This document shows, in pieces, positions 14,861-26,838 of a stretch of DNA of 64,000 bases (within the stretch, counting starts at the first letter, position 1; every line of letters starts with the position of its first letter). The stretch covers positions 1,610,514 to 1,674,513 of the forward strand of contig NW_006763132.1 of the NCBI RefSeq assembly GCF_000264905.1, given 5' to 3'. The notes beneath the pieces were generated by a model. It was not told where the DNA came from and did no database searches. It saw only the letters and a list, made by a program, of their open reading frames with translations. The position numbers and the translations under genes were made by a program. Source of the stretch: Stereum hirsutum FP-91666 SS1 (lineage: Eukaryota; Basidiomycota; Agaricomycetes; Russulales; Stereaceae).

Positions 14861-16540
14861 ATGGTCCGACCAAGAGTCTTTTTCGACTTTGCTGTGGATG
14901 GTGCGCCTGTAGGAAGGTGAGTACAACAATGGACCTTTCTTATGTTTTCGTGTTGAAACTGTTTATTAGAGTCATCTTTGAGCTCTACAATGATGTGGTC
15001 CCCAAGACGGCCGAAAAGTATGACCTGGATTCTTCTCTGCTATCAGAAGACCAAACTAATAACATGGTATCTTCTAGCTTCCGGGCATTATGCACTGGCG
15101 AGAAGGGCGTTTCCCCGCTGTCAGACCGCCCGTTGTACTATAAGAATAGTATTATTCACCGTTCGATCGCAGACTTCATGATCCAAGGCGGAGGTAGGCT
15201 CCTGCTTCCATATACTCCCCTCGACCATTCTGACGTACAATTCGACGCCTAGATTTCACCAAGCGAAATGGTATGGGTGGAGAGTCCATCTACGGTGGCC
15301 CGTTTGCGGACGAAGACCTCTCTATCCCACTAGATGCTCCAGGGTATGCAGCTTATCATAAGCACTGTCATTATATGGCTCATCTCCTCCGCAGACTTCT
15401 TTGCATGGCGAATAAGGGGCCTAACACCAACGGGTCCCAGTTTTTTGTTACCCTACGTGACTGTCCACATCTGAACGGTATGACATCACCTTTGTCCCTC
15501 CATCTACGTAACCTCTGATCCTTGACCCTTTCAGGCAAACACGTCGTATTCGGCAAAGTCATTCGCGGATACGACGAAGTCATTCTCAAGGTCGCCGACG
15601 TCCCCGTCGACGGAAAAGACCGTCCGACCGTGCCGGTCACAATCTCCAACTGTGGCGAGCTCGAGCTGCGAAAGAAGCCTGAAGCACCTGCGCCAACAGC
15701 AGCTCGTGCGTCCTCCTCCCTTTCCCCTTCCTCGTCCGATGGCGTTTCATGGTCTCCTACCTCGATCTCATCATCTCCACCACCTTCTCCCCCGCGTCTG
15801 TCTCCCCCGCGCTTGTCCCCACCACGTTTCTCCGGATCGAACATCTCGCCACCGCGTTTATCCCCTCCTCGCGTTGGACCACCCCGTGTCTCGCCACCCC
15901 GCGTTACCCCCTCCAAACTGACACCATCCCGTCTATCTCCTCCCCGTTTCTCCGCCAATTCTACACTTCCTCGTCATTGATGATCCGCCGACACCATCCC
16001 GAATAGACAAGTCGAAAAGCGCAGCCGAATCCGACTCCGATGAAGATTCAGACCGTGATCGTAAACATCGCAAATCCAAGCGCCGACACCGTTCCGATTC
16101 TCGTTCCAGATCCCGCTCACCCGCAGACTCCGAAGACGAAGACGAGCGAGAGCGCAAACGGCGCAAGCGTGAACGTAAGGCCAAGCGCAAGCTTCGGAAG
16201 GAGAAAGAACGTGGTCGTACGGATGCTGACGGCAAGAAGGACGAGGTCGTCGGTGAAGGGGGTGAGAGGAAGGAGACGGAGGAGGAGTATGATGCGAGGT
16301 TGGAGAGGGAGGAGAAGGAGAGGATAGAGGCGGCGCGGAAGAGGGAGTTGGAGAGGATCGCGAGGAGGGCGAAGGAGGATGCTGAGAGGGAAGCGAATGC
16401 CGGTGGAGGTGTTAGGTTCAAGGGTACGTGATCGCGCTTTCTCTGTGTTTCGCCCGGGGCTAACGTTCTGTCTTTGTTGTCCGTTAGGGAGAGGCAAGAT
16501 GAAGTACGTCGACCCGGAACTGAACCACAGCCGTCGGTGA
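14861..16540 (+). CDS. SR-type nuclear cyclophilin (peptidyl-prolyl isomerase)
   Basis: The cyclophilin domain covers roughly residues 1-180: [24 protein letters not shown] (catalytic Arg), [15 protein letters not shown] and GKHVVFGKV. His replaces the cyclosporin-contacting Trp (PHLNGKHVVFG), as in PPIG/NKTR-type cyclophilins, so it is probably poorly sensitive to the drug. After it comes a run of [10 protein letters not shown] repeats (about 15780-15950), then an Arg/Ser/Glu-rich charged region, and a conserved end [11 protein letters not shown]. Such proteins act in the nucleus near spliceosomes. One splice is uncertain: a 61 nt intron 15946-16006 with donor GTTTCT is needed to join the SPPR part to the RS part. 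The gene is divergent from the GTPase gene, with 341 bases between them. Confidence 0.87.
15780..15945 (+). repeat. SPPR(L/V/F) coding tandem repeat
   Basis: A run of about 12-base units encoding Ser-Pro-Pro-Arg plus one hydrophobic residue, with interruptions. Each unit is an SP dipeptide followed by Arg, a pattern that suits proline-directed or SR-type kinases (inference). Confidence 0.7.
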
Positions 16541-17080
16541 AAACTCAAACCCAAACTTGGGACCCGTCTCGCTTTGAACCAAAGCCCGCATTCCTCTTCC
16601 CTTCCTCGCTTTTCTGCTCATTTTCTTGAAATGACGATATATGGACCATCTACCTCCTCGTTATTTTCTTGTTGTCTTAGCTGAATGCTCTTGCTGTCCG
16701 CTTTAATGCATACCCAATACTGATCAACCCCGCTCTGCGATCAAAATACGTTACCGATTCATTCAACTCCAAACCTCAACCTGTCGCAGAGCTAGAGTCA
16801 TAGTTATGGAATATGAAAACTGCCCCCCGGAATATCCTCTTTGCGACTGTTGCCAACGTTGAAGCAGCTTATAATTGCGTCCAAGAAGGGTATTCGTCCA
16901 AGACAACTGATAGGTATACAGTAGCTGCCATGCGCAGGCCAATGTCCGAATTGCTTCAAAGTTTAGGGGAATCCCCAGAAGATTAGGCATATGTAAAACA
17001 AGATCCGCAGAAAAAAGCTAAGTACTAGTCCGATGAGTAGATAGGTATCGAATGAAAGAAAGAAAAAAGGAGACCATCCG
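16541..17080. other. Convergent spacer, cyclophilin and P450 3' ends
   Basis: 540 bases, probably both 3' UTRs. I see nothing else. Confidence 0.5.
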
Positions 17081-19355
17081 CTACTGCGCAACGTTCGTAA
17101 CCTTCAATCCCATCCAAGCGCCAAGCCTCGGTTGGCCGTCCACCATGGGCACCATCATACCCGTCGGTTTTCGCAGGATCTTCATCTCGTCGGCGTTGTC
17201 GGGAAGGGCGAACTCGAAGTTCTCCAGAAGGGTGGCGAGCATGGTCTGCATCTCGAGAACACTGTTGAGATGATTGTGTAGTTTTAGTTTTGTGGTTTAT
17301 GATATTGGTGGAAAGATGAATGACTCACGAGAACCTCCAACCGATGCATCCACGGAGACCACCAGCTAGTAGAAGACGAATATATGAGTACGAAGGATCT
17401 TACTTGTATAAGCTGAAGCATTCGAGACTCACAAAAGTTTAATAAGTTCGCATACACGCCGAGTGAAATCGAGTCGTTCTCCTTCTCAAGGAAGCGTTCC
17501 GGCCTGAAACTGTCCACATCCTCTCCCCATACTTCCGGAAGCCTGCGAAGATATGTGCGTCAGAACGAACTAGCCGATGACAACGTAAGGGCGACCCTTA
17601 CCGGTTGTAGGAGGCGATAGAGATCTGAATGATCTGTCCTTTGCTGATAGGGATGGAAGAGATGCGTTCCCCTGTCTTGGTAGTGATGGGGTATGCCAGA
17701 GGAATAACATCGTCGCGTTCTGCGTAACGTCCAGTACCCCACACTATAGGGTGTAAACGCAGTCCCTCCTGGAAGCCGCCCTCAGATTAGATTATATTCA
17801 AAGGTCAGGTTGTCGATAGAATGACGCACCTTCATAACCGCAATCAACATCGACAACCCATCGAGGTCCGCCACGCTGAACTCGGTGTCCCCTCGAGCAG
17901 TCACATCCGCACGTACGGCGGCAAGCTCTTCACGCACTTTCGCCTGGTACTCCGGGTGCTTTGCGAGCTCCCACAGGAGCCATGTCACCGAGAAAGCGGT
18001 CGTGTCGTGACCGGCGAGCAATAATGAGCTGATACCAACAATCGTCAGACGGATGAGGCGGCAGGACAGAAAATGGTTGTGTAGGCTCACGAGATTTGGT
18101 CGACAGTTTCGATATCCGAGAGCCGTGTCTTCGCGTTCTCTGACTTGTTGGCACGGAGAAGGATGCTGAGAATGTCTTTGCCATCTCCCGCCTCGTTATT
18201 AGCGATGAAGTCCCGGCCAACGCCACGGATGAAATCGAGATAGTGGCGGAAACGACTATATTCCTTCATAGGGACGTAGCGGAACAAATTGACAACGTCG
18301 TCCGGGAGATAGCGCCACATAGACTTGAAAACCAGATCGGCTTTGGAAGGGTAGAGAGTTGAATCGATGCTAATGAATGAGAGATCAATTGGTGTAAGGT
18401 GGAGCAGTATTTGCCAGAGACTTACAAGAGATTCTTGTAGACCGCCGACAGTGCACTCTTCGAGTCATCGAGAGAATTAAACTGATACCCAAACCCAGCT
18501 TCGCCGATAACATCCAGTGTCATATGTGACAACCATTTGGTGACGTTGATGACTGGAGCACCCGACTCGTCGTTCGCAATCACGTCGTCTCTCCATTTCT
18601 GTGCGAGCTGCAAGTACAAGTCTAGTCAGTGGTGATGCTCTATCTCTCGGATATGGTCAAACTACCTTTGTTGCCGTTCGGTGGAACAGAGAGACGAAAC
18701 TCTTCAGCTGGGCACCGCCGAATGCTGGGTTCATGACTTTTCGATGACGTTGGTGGTCCGCCCCTGAATAACGCAAATGCAAAATCAGGACCATGCTATG
18801 ACCAGAAACCGACTTGAATATAACTTACCCTCCACCCAAATGATCCCATCTCCAGTGACGAATCTCGAAATTGCTCTGTTGTCCTTCCTCTTCGGATAAT
18901 GGTAGCCCGATGTGTGCAAAATATATTGACAGGCCTTGGGGTCAGCAAGCATCAAGTAATCTTCCTGTAAGTGCGCAAGTCGGACAATACACATCAGCAA
19001 CACAATCCCGCCACTTTCAGCTGTCAAAGATGTTCAACTCACGCCCATGCAGCCCGCTGTCCGCCATGCCGTCCCGTAGTCGTGCATCCATTTGAACTCA
19101 CAATCCCCAACTTCCTTCTGAAAGCGTATATCAAATTCATTCCCTAGAGGCCCGGGTCCAAACAAAGGAATATTCAGCCGAAATCATGAAATGGCCAATC
19201 AAAAAAGCAAACTGACCAATCCAGAAAGACGGAGAAGCTGGACCTTGGAGATTCTTTAGCGAGCGTCGATTGATGTACGTTGTCGCAATCTTGACGAATG
19301 CCAACAACAGAAGCGAAGAGCCAGCAAGCAATACAGGAGAGTCGGTCAGAGACAT
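17081..19355 (-). CDS. Cytochrome P450 monooxygenase
   Basis: A membrane-anchored class II P450 of about 540 aa, split by many short introns. The start at 19355 gives an N-terminal helix SPVLLAGSSLLLLAFVKIA and the proline hinge region LQGPASPSFWIG. The I helix carries AGHDTT, the K helix EGLRLHP (ExxR), then FRPERF and the heme-binding loop FAGGLRGCIGWRF with the Cys ligand. All catalytic elements are present, so the gene looks functional. It resembles the large Agaricomycete P450 families with LQGP-type hinges, and the CYP number cannot be assigned by eye. The substrate is unknown. Confidence 0.92.
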
Positions 19356-19542
19356 TGCAGAAGCGACAGGATAGATCTATTGTTGAAGTCGTCGAGTACA
19401 GTGCAGACGAACATATAAACCGGTATGGGGACCGACGGCAATTACGCCACGTAATACCTTTTCGTCATCGGTGCTTGAATGCACCGGGCAACCTTAAGGA
19501 CGATGGTGAGAACGCTGCTAAGGAACCCGTGTGATTCTATGC
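19356..19542. other. P450 upstream region
   Basis: Short region between the P450 start and the inverted-repeat element. A weak TATA-like TTTATATG on the minus strand lies near 19412-19420, about 60 nt before the start codon. Confidence 0.35.
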
Positions 19543-19544
19543 TA

Positions 19545-19626
19545 CAGGGTTTTGCATAAGAAACCGGAATGTCGCGCGCAGAAAAATCCTTTGTGCCTGA
19601 ACCAAACAAAGCCATAAACGGCAGCC
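19545..19626 (+). repeat. Left terminal inverted repeat
   Basis: Begins CAGGGTTTTGCATAAGAAAC and continues through the AAAAATCC and CAAACAAAGCC blocks. It pairs with 20722-20803. Confidence 0.8.
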
Positions 19627-20721
19627 TTTCACGGCATTCCTCGGCAGGATTCGTGTGGCACCAGGGATGTACGCCCCTGTTCTCGAGCGTTTCGATATTG
19701 CAAACTCTTCATCCCACTGAGACGTGCTCAGCAGTGGTGAATTTGTGATCATATCCGTGACTACTGAAGTACATAGCAGCCAAGTACAAAATACCCGGTA
19801 TAAAAGACCTCGACGGGATATTACCACAACGTCAACCCTCAACGTCGAAGACGCAGACGTCCAGCCTGAGCTGTCATTCTACACGACTCGAGTCTCGACC
19901 TCTACCGGCATCACAGGACACCCCCGATCATCCTACTCAACCATTCTATGTATGCATCTGGTCTCGAAACTCGTGAAAGCATGAACTAGCCACCCTGTAA
20001 AAGTACTGAGACATTACAAAGCAGAGGGCCCATGTCTCGGAGACATAGCGGGACGGGAGGGCATCGCGAGCACGATGGCCTGGAGCAACGGGTTTCCGAG
20101 CTGATTCCACTGAAGCAAAATCTGGCACACGCAATTGAAAACGAACCGAACAACCACCGGTTACTCACTCCTGACGCTTTGCCCAAGGAACTTGATGCTC
20201 TGTCGTTTGTAGGACAGTTCAGGACACGGACAAGGTAGTGTCCCGAGTGCGAGGAGAAGAGGAGGTGCGATCAGGTCAGACCACAATAAGCCTAATGGTG
20301 AGAAGAGACTTAGAAAAGACGCACCCTTCCGACACACGCAGATGATCAAGCTTCCCAAACTAGCTTCTTACAAAAACATCACTCCAGTTATGCCGATACC
20401 TACGTTCAGGATCCCATTTCCTTATCGCATAGATAGCGTGGCCGAGAGCGCGAGATGGAGCGCGAATGCTTGCGACTGCCAGAGCAAAGAGTTGGTGTTG
20501 ATGTCGGTGCAAATTTGTTGGGGACTCCTGGAATGAATACCGAGCGTATTGATGATTGCGAGAGTAAATTCACGAGAATACAATGAGTAAGGTATGTGTT
20601 GGAGAGCGTGGTCCCGTATGAGGTGGGTTCGAGCACTAGGGAGCGTGCGAAGCGGTCTATGAACGACGATGTGGGGTGCAGAGATGAGAAGGCGCGCCAC
20701 TGCCGAAACCTCGCCGAGAGC

Positions 20722-20803
20722 GGTTACCATTTACGGCTTTGTTTGGCTCAGGCGCCCAGGATTTTTCTGAGCGCAACATTCCGGTTTCATATGCAAAACC
20801 CTG
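20722..20803 (-). repeat. Right terminal inverted repeat
   Basis: Read on the minus strand it begins CAGGGTTTTGCATATGAAAC and follows the left repeat with about 11 mismatches, three of them clustered after AAAAATCC. Confidence 0.8.
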
Positions 20804-20805
20804 TA

Positions 20806-21408
20806 TGGCTCAAAGCACATCTGTAGAGAGATGGATACACAGCATATCGGAGGAGGGAGGTCCCGTGGCGGACTGTGGCGGAGGCATAACAAACAACTGC
20901 GCCGGACTGAACATTGCCGCGCCGCCGGGATCGTCAATGTCAACACAATGCCAAGGTCTGTACCAGAGCTCCAAGGATGTTTATCGAGTGGATGATATGT
21001 CTACGTATTTCAATGGACGAAGTCTCGTACTTACTGCTGGAAGTGTACCGTTCCGGGTGACACGAACAATCACAGCACCGCGGAAGTTCTTGACGACGTG
21101 ATCGTCAAGGATCGGTAGGGTGAGTATTAGTCAGCCACCAATGACAAGGCTGCAATTGGACCTCGCAGTCTTTGCCAAGGTCCAGCAAAATTGAAATGTG
21201 GTCCTCACCGGTCTACGGGTCCTTGTCGAATGTGGAGGTCGGTTCTCTGGCAAAGAAAGAACAAGCTAGTGAGATCAAGAAGTGGTATAGCAGATGGTAC
21301 CAAGATACATGGAGCACTACAACATCGCGCGAAACGTCGTTCAAGAAACTGATAGGGAGCGAAATACATGAGAAAAAAATACAACATCTCACGAAACGTC
21401 GTTGATAT
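20806..21408. other. Spacer with a short direct repeat
   Basis: A block of about 24 bases built on ACAACATC and CGAAACGTCGTT occurs at about 21318-21341 and again at about 21379-21402. I see no gene. Confidence 0.45.
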
Positions 21409-24116
21409 TCAGGAAGCTTGGTCGGCGGCCCCGCCCGTGACTACTGCCTTTTTGCAGACTTTCTTGTGTCCGGTTTTCCAGTGCTCCATCTGGCACGAAG
21501 CGCCACAATATCTGCATAAGAAAGTCAGTCCTCTTCTGTCAGGGAGAATAGTAGTCCGAGACGCACGTCGTTCCTCCACATCCCTTACACCTCTTCAGTA
21601 CCGCGCTCGGATTCCTACACCAAGAACATCTGTACAGCTCCACTGCTTTCATGTCGACGCTCCGTGCGCTGGATTGGTCAGAATAATCCTGCGGCGCGTT
21701 ACCCCTCACGTCAGGATCTTCCACCTCTCGCTCAAGCCAAGCAACGAAGTCTTCCTCTGCCTTGTCAGGGCTGACCTGGTGAGCTTCCGCACCGGTTTGC
21801 GCCGCCGCCGAAAGACGGACGATAACGTCGCCCCATTCTTGCCAAGCTGGTTCAAGGTGATCCATGATGATTTGACGCGCCTGGCGCATCTGTGTCAGCC
21901 TCATAGGCCAAGAGAGATGTCGAGCAATTTCGTCGGCAATTCTCATTTTTTCGTTTGACTCCTATGATGATGTAGGTTTGACATTATCAGAACTCACGTC
22001 TGAAAAGAGGGTTCAAGGCAGAAACTCACCTTCAGCTCCGATGGAGTCAGATCCTTGCCTTTGACGACGAACATCATCATTGAATTGATATAGATCGCAC
22101 TCTTCATTCGTCTCGCATCCGGCGGTGCCTCCCTCAGGAATGTGGACGTGTCCTCATACGCGCACATCGCAAATGCGAATCCCTCGTCCAATGCTTTACC
22201 GCTCTCACAGGCTTCCTCCAACTTCTTGATCGCCAAGGCGGTCGCATGCTCAGACGCGCGATACAGGAGGATGAACCTCAAGTAGTTCGTCAGGTTTGGA
22301 CACATGAGCCCCTGCTTGGCCGCCCTCAGACCTTCGTGAATGTCGGTACCAAGAGTGAGGACATAGTACCAATATCCGACGCGTGGCGATCGTTCCATTG
22401 CTTTCCGAGCAAGCGAGTGGGCTTGAGGCATCTGTCTCTTCATGAGATGATACTTGAGGTCCAATATGTCCGCCTTGTCTTCGAGAGCGCGCCTTTGGCC
22501 CTCAGGAGCTGTGCGAGCGTGAGTGCGCACGGTTCTGGCGCACAAAGGGAGGGAGTCTGGGTACGTGGCGAAGGGGAGACCTCCGTTGTCGTTCAATTCC
22601 CTTCCTGTGACCGGGTCTCGGGAACCCATGTAGCCATTCGGAATTGAGTATTCGGTCAAAAGGATGAGATCGGCGAGCTTGAGACCCAAGCTCAGGAAGT
22701 TATGGCCCTGAACGGCCTTCATCATCGCACTTTGGAACTCGGCTGTCGTCTTAAACAACGCAACGCTCTCGAGGCTGTGAATAGGATAGTCGTAGATGAT
22801 GTCTCCGATACTGCTGGGCCAGTCACCGTTCATAGCCGACATCATCTTGGCCAGGTCCGCGCTCGTCTCGTCGACTTCGTAATTCTTGGAGTACAGTCGG
22901 AGGGCACCTGCGAGTCCGAACGCTCGACTGCGGACTTCTGAGTGCCGAAGTGACGCGATGAGGAGGTCGAGAGCGGATGAGTTTTCGTGAAATGCACTCG
23001 GGCAACGCTCGGTGGCACGTGAAAAGAGATAGAGCGCGTGGTCTAACATAGCTGGGGATGCCTTTGGATGGCGAAGGAGCCTAACGAATGTGCGTAGGAT
23101 TCGGGGAATATCAGTGTCATGTGCGTGATCATGGCATAGGTCGTTCAGAATCCATCCAACGGAGCGAGAGATGACGCCGACGGCGAGTTCAGCGGCCTTC
23201 AAGTCGTCTGGATTGCCCTCGAGGTATTGGAGGATCTCGGGTGTCTGGTTCGCAATTCTGGTTTTGATGTCGGTCCCATGATGGCGTGTGGCGATATCGA
23301 AGGCGTAGAGAACGACATGAATACAATTGGTATTGAAGAGCAAAGGTATAGCCATTGATAAAAACCCTATATTCGTCCAATGAGGCTTTGAAAATGCTGA
23401 AAATTGTACAGTGATAAATCTCATACCAGCCTGCGTGTAGATCTTATCTCGGAGAATAGCGTCTCGAGACATCTTGGAGTAAACGGCGATGACTCCGCCA
23501 GCAAGCAGATCATTGCGAGTCGATGAGTGCCGCGAATAGTCATAGATCTCTGTAAGCTTTCTGGAGAACTTGTCGAAATCTTTATGAACTTTCCGCAGCC
23601 CAGAACGAGTGTCGAGGTCTGATATTCAGGGTTAGCTATCATGTATTGTCATAGAGGAAACTGAAAGGTTAATAACATCCGAGCAGCCATGATTTCTTGC
23701 ACTCCTTACGTGCATGCTACAGAATTCGTGCCGCATTATCTAGACGACACATATATAACTTTTAAACAATTGTTGACACGTTGACGAGAACGTCTACATC
23801 GCTGCATCTGAAATCCGTGACCTTACACTCCCGAGGCAGTCGTGATGACAGCGTTGATGAGGAAAGGGCAATACAACTTCGTCGACAATGGTGGGATGAG
23901 CGATTGAAAAAATGTATGCTCACCAGGCAAGTTTAGGCCTGTACAGAGAGCCCCAGCGACCTGAGCCCATCCCTCCGCATCCTTGACGTTGGTCAAGAAG
24001 TCGTCTGAGGGGACGAAAGTGCCAGTACCAGAGGACGAGGATGACGTGCCTCCATTGGCGTTCGCAGGCCCGGAGCGTTTAGGCTTAGTTTTTTTCTTCT
24101 GGCCAGGACCAGGCAT
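21409..24116 (-). CDS. MYND zinc-finger protein with helical repeat body
   Basis: About 740 aa. Exon 1 (24116-23924) gives MPGPGQKKKTKPKRSGPA, a basic start, then a Ser/Thr/Gly stretch and LTNVKDAEGWAQ. A 305 nt intron follows, long for this locus. The body (PDLDTRSGLRKVH onward, to about residue 575) is alpha-helical and may be a HEAT/TPR-like solenoid. The C-terminus is a MYND finger: YRCSWC, CKGCGGTTYC, C, then HWKTGHKKVC, giving the full C-C-C-C-C-C-H-C set with correct spacing. MYND fingers bind proline-rich peptides. This layout belongs to a family greatly expanded in mushrooms, function unknown. A 60 nt intron near 23.4 kb keeps the frame open and could be missed. Confidence 0.82.
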
Positions 24117-24882
24117 AATCGATATCGGTAGGGTGCCGGCAGGAGATGAGTATGAGGTATGAGCCTATCGCGGCCTTTGGTTGTTGGTAATGACAGTATT
24201 GAAGCAAGAAGCAAACGGGACGCCGCGTAGCCAAAGTTCCCGTTCAAATGAGCACGACGGATACGAGTTTCTAGGACGATACGTTCCTGTCGTATCGAAT
24301 CGGAGAATGCGCCTGAGATGAATAGGTGACCGCGCAGGAGAAGGATCTCAACAGGAAGACTTTGCCACGGTTATGTCGGCGCCACAGATTCCCTCGACGT
24401 CTGCATTCGGTGTGGCACCAGCTTGCTCAGAAACACTACCAGCAACATTTCAATGGGTCCCTGTTTAGATTTCTTTCCAATGTCATGCGCCCTGTCCTGA
24501 CCTTTGATGAATGTGGGCGCCTGCTCAGGTGCTATACCGAGTTATCTTCGGCCCGACTGGTTCTCACAACTCCTCGTGTTTTGTCGAGCCCAACAACGCG
24601 CATGACGTGCAGCAGATCGTTCTTCTCATAACATTCTCAACCTCGAGATCGTTCGTCTAACCACCTGAGCCGCTTGAAGTTATATATTGTCTGGGTGCAT
24701 CTTCTTGCGCGTCGTAACCATACGATCCTCATCCTCGACGACAGTCACGTTGACTCCATCTTCCATTCGACGACCCATTGTACGGTGTACCTCTGAATCT
24801 ATAAAAACGGACAGCCATGGCCCCAATTCCACAGGCGATTCAGTTGGTTTTCTCGTCTGGTATCTGGCCTAGGTTCGACGAG
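24117..24882. other. Divergent promoter region, MYND / GH79-B
   Basis: About 770 bases. It contains an inverted repeat (GCCACA at 24381-24386, TGTGGC at 24411-24416) and the GH79-B TATA box. I see no gene. Confidence 0.45.
24800..24807 (+). promoter_or_regulatory. TATA box of GH79-B
   Basis: TATAAAAA lies 83 nt before the ATG at 24883. An ATG at 24817 in the same frame is too close to this box to be in the mRNA, so 24883 is preferred. Confidence 0.55.
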
Positions 24883-26838
24883 ATGGTATCTGCTCTCCTG
24901 TCGCCACTTCTCTTGCTATCTTTCCAACGAGCAGTTTCAGGCGTCAACATCTCTATCCCGTCATCACCGCCTTCCGATGCGCACACGCTTTCTCCGTCTC
25001 TCTTAGGTTTCTCTATCGAACAGGACAGATGGGTGGATTGGATAGGTGCCGGCTCGCGGAATGACTACTTCTATAACGTTTTGAACAACATCAAAGGCTT
25101 GTCGGGAGCAGCAACCAGGTTAAGGATAGGGGCTGATTCTGAGGATCACACCAATTTTAGTCCAGATGTGATGGTATGGTCCACTATGGAGATAGTTTTA
25201 TGGATCTTATATTGACTCTGATGCCACCAAGTATTCTGAAGCTATCTTCCCGGACCCGACCACAGCTGTTCCTTACCAGGAAGCTTCAAATATCACTGTC
25301 GGAGAAGGTTATTACCAGCTTGCCTCATTCCTGCCATCCGGTACGCCTTCGCCTTCTACTCGATTATCTTCTTGGTTTATATCCTCACTGTCAAAATATG
25401 ATAGGAACCGAAGTTATATGGGGAGTGAATCTCAGAGATCTCAACATGACGGCTGCCAGTCTCGAGGCCAACGCCATCGCCGAAGCATTTTCGTCGTCGA
25501 CATTCAAAACCGCCGGAGTAAACCTGGAGGCTATCGAGATTGGAAACGAAGCGAACTTGTATCCCTTCAGCGACTGGACCGTGGAGGAGTATGTAAAAGT
25601 GTAAGGACTCTCTGCTTCTCGAATGATGATTTAGGCTAAAGTCACTCGTCCACTTATTTGACGTCGTATTTCTCAGATGGACGTCGTTCGCCACCAACGT
25701 CTCTACTACCGTCAGCTCAACCTTTGGGTCAAAAGTGCCCTTCTGGGGTGCTGCCTTCGCTGACTCCGACATTTGGACACCAGAAGCAGTCATAGACGAT
25801 GACATCCTCGATTCCGAACCAGGCTCTCAAATCGCAACGTGAGTCTTACCTTATTGCTTCTCGTACATTTATGAAAAACGCCCCTCCCTAAATACGCTTG
25901 ATACCAGTATCTCGCAGCACCACTATAGTGGCTCCTGTGAGGCTGGCACTCTCCCCGGCTTGATGGACAAACCCTCCATCCGATCAAACCTCACACAATT
26001 CACCTCCGGCATCTCAGCCGCCCATGCGAAGGGCCTCACATACGTCTTAGGCGAGACTAACTCATACTATTGCCATGGAGCAGCCGGCGTCAGTGATACA
26101 GCAGGCGCCGCCCTTTGGGCTCTGGACTACACGCTCTTTTCCGCGACACTGGGTATCGATAGGGTCTACTTTCATGAGGGGATTGGATACAAGTATAATT
26201 TTGTACGTCACCTTTCTCTGTTCTGTGGCTAGGGCGCTGTTAGCTGTGGATTTCTTTTATTGACCCATTATTCGATCTTCTTTCTTGGCTGCGACATTGT
26301 AGATCCAACCCGCTACCCTCAATCGCTCCATCGAGGATGGCACTCCACTAGCGGAACCTCTCGCCCCTCACATTCAACCCGCATACTACGCTGCTATCAT
26401 CATTGCGGAAGCCAGTGGGTCCTCTGTGTCCAGTAAGATAGTCGAACTCGACATCAATGAATCGGACGTTACGGGATATGCCTTCTTCGACAACGGTTCA
26501 CTAAAGCGAGCAATACTGATCAATATGAACGCATATCTTGGAGACGGCTCGAGGGGATCTGTTCATGTTGGGCTAGATGGTGTTAGTTCAGAGAAGATGA
26601 CCGTGAAGAGGCTGGCGATCTCGTGAGTATAAATCTATCTGATTTACTGCTGGTGTGGAATGCGCTGAATTATCATGCGACCAGATCCGCAAGCGATACC
26701 TCGGGCCTGACTTGGGGTGGCCAGTCGTACGAAACCAAGGACGGGAAGGTATCAGGCAGCTTGAACGTCACTACTGCGTCGGTCAGCGAAGGAGTTGACG
26801 TATCTGACACGGAGGTCGTGTTGTTGAGCTTCTCGTAG
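24883..26838 (+). CDS. Secreted glycoside hydrolase family 79, copy B
   Basis: About 525 aa in seven exons with the same intron positions as copy A. Signal peptide MVSALLSPLLLLSFQRAVSG. Key blocks: SIEQDRWVDWIG, RLRIGADSEDHTNF, the acid/base motif EIGNEANLY, QHHYSG, the nucleophile motif YVLGETNSYYCHG, YFHEGIGYKYNF and the C-terminal beta domain ending VVLLSFS. Both catalytic Glu residues are present. Copies A and B lie about 19 kb apart on opposite strands. They are true paralogues rather than a recent copy, since many positions differ. The likely activity is release of (methyl)glucuronic acid from extracellular polysaccharide or proteoglycan. Confidence 0.9.

Larger units (their letters stand above)
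19545..20803. mobile_element. Non-autonomous TIR DNA transposon, Tc1/mariner-like
   Basis: 1259 bases bounded by inverted repeats of about 82 bases, with a TA dinucleotide at each end (19543-19544 and 20804-20805). The repeats start CAGGGTTTTGCATA and agree at roughly 71 of 82 positions by my count. The interior has no transposase-like frame, so the element must depend on a transposase elsewhere. TA flanks and CAG ends fit Tc1/mariner; superfamily is inference. Confidence 0.75.

Noticed and set aside
10717..19355. Secondary-metabolite cluster formed by the MBOAT acyltransferase and the P450
   Set aside because: A GTPase and a cyclophilin lie between them and there is no core synthase in the window.
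20600..20660. GGTTCGAG string suggesting a tRNA B box
   Set aside because: The flanks do not pair into a T-stem and there is no A box.
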